From UBA1447 sp964568955 (GTDB lineage: Bacteria; Bacillota; Clostridia; Oscillospirales; Acutalibacteraceae): a stretch of DNA of 6,467 bases. The notes beneath the pieces were generated by a model that saw nothing but the letters and a program-made list of their open reading frames with translations, did no database searches and was not told where the DNA came from. Made by a program: the position numbers and the translations under genes. The stretch spans positions 1 to 6,467 of the forward strand of contig CAZMSM010000090.1 of assembly GCA_964568955.1 (NCBI GenBank), read 5' to 3'. Of this stretch, positions 6,082 to 6,467 are shown one piece after another (within the stretch, counting starts at the first letter, position 1; the number at the start of each line of letters is the position of its first letter).

Positions 6082-6467
6082 ATGCTTTATCAGGACGAAA
6101 ATGGCATCACAAAAGTCACGGTGCTGTTTTCGGATGAAGATTTATGGCTCACGCAAAACCAGATCGCAGAGATTTACGACACCACCCAACAGAATATCAG
6201 CCAGCATATCGACGGTATCTTCCGGGACGGCGAGCTGGACAAAGCGGCAACCAACAAGCATTTCTTGTTGGTTCGCACCGAGGGAAAACGGCAGGTTCAG
6301 AGGAACATCGACCACTATAACCTTGATATAATCATTGCCGTTGGCTACCGCGTGCAGTCTCAGATTGCAACACGCTTCCGCCGCTGGGCGACACAACGGT
6401 TACACGAATACATCCAAAAGGGCTTTACTATGGATGATGAGCGGTTGATACATGGCGGTTCCCGGTT
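6082..6467 (+). CDS. RhuM-family protein, N-terminal part
   Basis: The first 128 codons of a protein of the RhuM family, named after rhuM of Salmonella pathogenicity island 3. The molecular function is not well established; the N-terminal half looks like a DNA-binding module. Diagnostic segments are LYQDENGITKV (2-12), WLTQNQIAEIYDTTQQNISQHI (22-43, helix-turn-helix-like), IFRDGEL (46-52), HYNLDIIIAVGYRV (78-91), FRRWATQRLHEYIQKGF (99-115) and TMDDERL (116-122). The frame is open to the window edge; complete family members are usually much longer, around 300 residues. The start is uncertain: this ATG is the first in frame, but the only good ribosome-binding-like sequence (AGAGGTGG, 6052-6059) is 22 bases upstream. 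Codons just upstream in frame (NPGVNNI) read like true family N terminus. Such genes are often seen in accessory regions and beside type I restriction-modification genes. Confidence 0.9.
   Translation, partial: MLYQDENGITKVTVLFSDEDLWLTQNQIAEIYDTTQQNISQHIDGIFRDGELDKAATNKHFLLVRTEGKRQVQRNIDHYNLDIIIAVGYRVQSQIATRFRRWATQRLHEYIQKGFTMDDERLIHGGSR

Noticed and set aside
6056..6331. Plus-strand 91-codon frame from a GTG in the ribosome-binding-like site
   Set aside because: After its first few codons it is out of frame with the clear RhuM homology and is Arg/Ser/Thr-rich; only its start codon matters to the frameshift question.
6142..6396. Minus-strand 84-codon frame inside the RhuM gene
   Set aside because: It is antisense to conserved RhuM segments and has no family resemblance.

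Overview
This is a bacterial window whose genes and signals look like an anaerobic, low-to-middle GC Firmicute of the Clostridia/Oscillospirales kind. The reasons are a compact serC-serA operon with a short, clostridial-type SerA, a DUF3048 (YerB-like) membrane protein, strong GGAGG-type ribosome binding sites, and near-consensus sigma-A promoters. The taxon is inferred from protein and signal style, not from a marker gene.

Layout. Positions 1-2238 (minus strand) hold a serine-biosynthesis operon: serC (phosphoserine aminotransferase, complete) followed by serA (3-phosphoglycerate dehydrogenase, 3' end cut by the window edge). A strong promoter (2306-2335) drives it, with a perfect 8-bp inverted repeat near the predicted +1. 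A divergent promoter (2440-2468, plus strand) drives a DUF3048 protein (2550-3683) and, 32 bp later, a type I formylglycine sulfatase (3716-5125) with no signal peptide. A 17-bp-stem terminator (5171-5207) separates the sulfatase from a convergent GNAT acetyltransferase (5230-5709, minus), which has its own promoter at 5751-5779. After a 372-bp stretch without a convincing gene, a consensus promoter (5947-5975) with nearby palindromes leads to a RhuM-family gene (from 6082), cut off by the right edge.

How the genes work together. SerA oxidises 3-phosphoglycerate and SerC transaminates the product to phosphoserine, two successive steps. The phosphatase SerB is not in the window. The DUF3048 and sulfatase genes look co-transcribed, but I see no obvious shared function. 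The RhuM gene is of a type commonly found in accessory or mobile regions and near type I restriction-modification genes, so the right end may be the edge of an accessory island.

I see no rRNA, tRNA, CRISPR array, transposase or complete insertion sequence, and no evidence in the window itself for an entirely new system. The most useful leads are the RhuM start region and its operator-like palindromes, the hairpin at the serCA start site, and the apparently cytoplasmic sulfatase.
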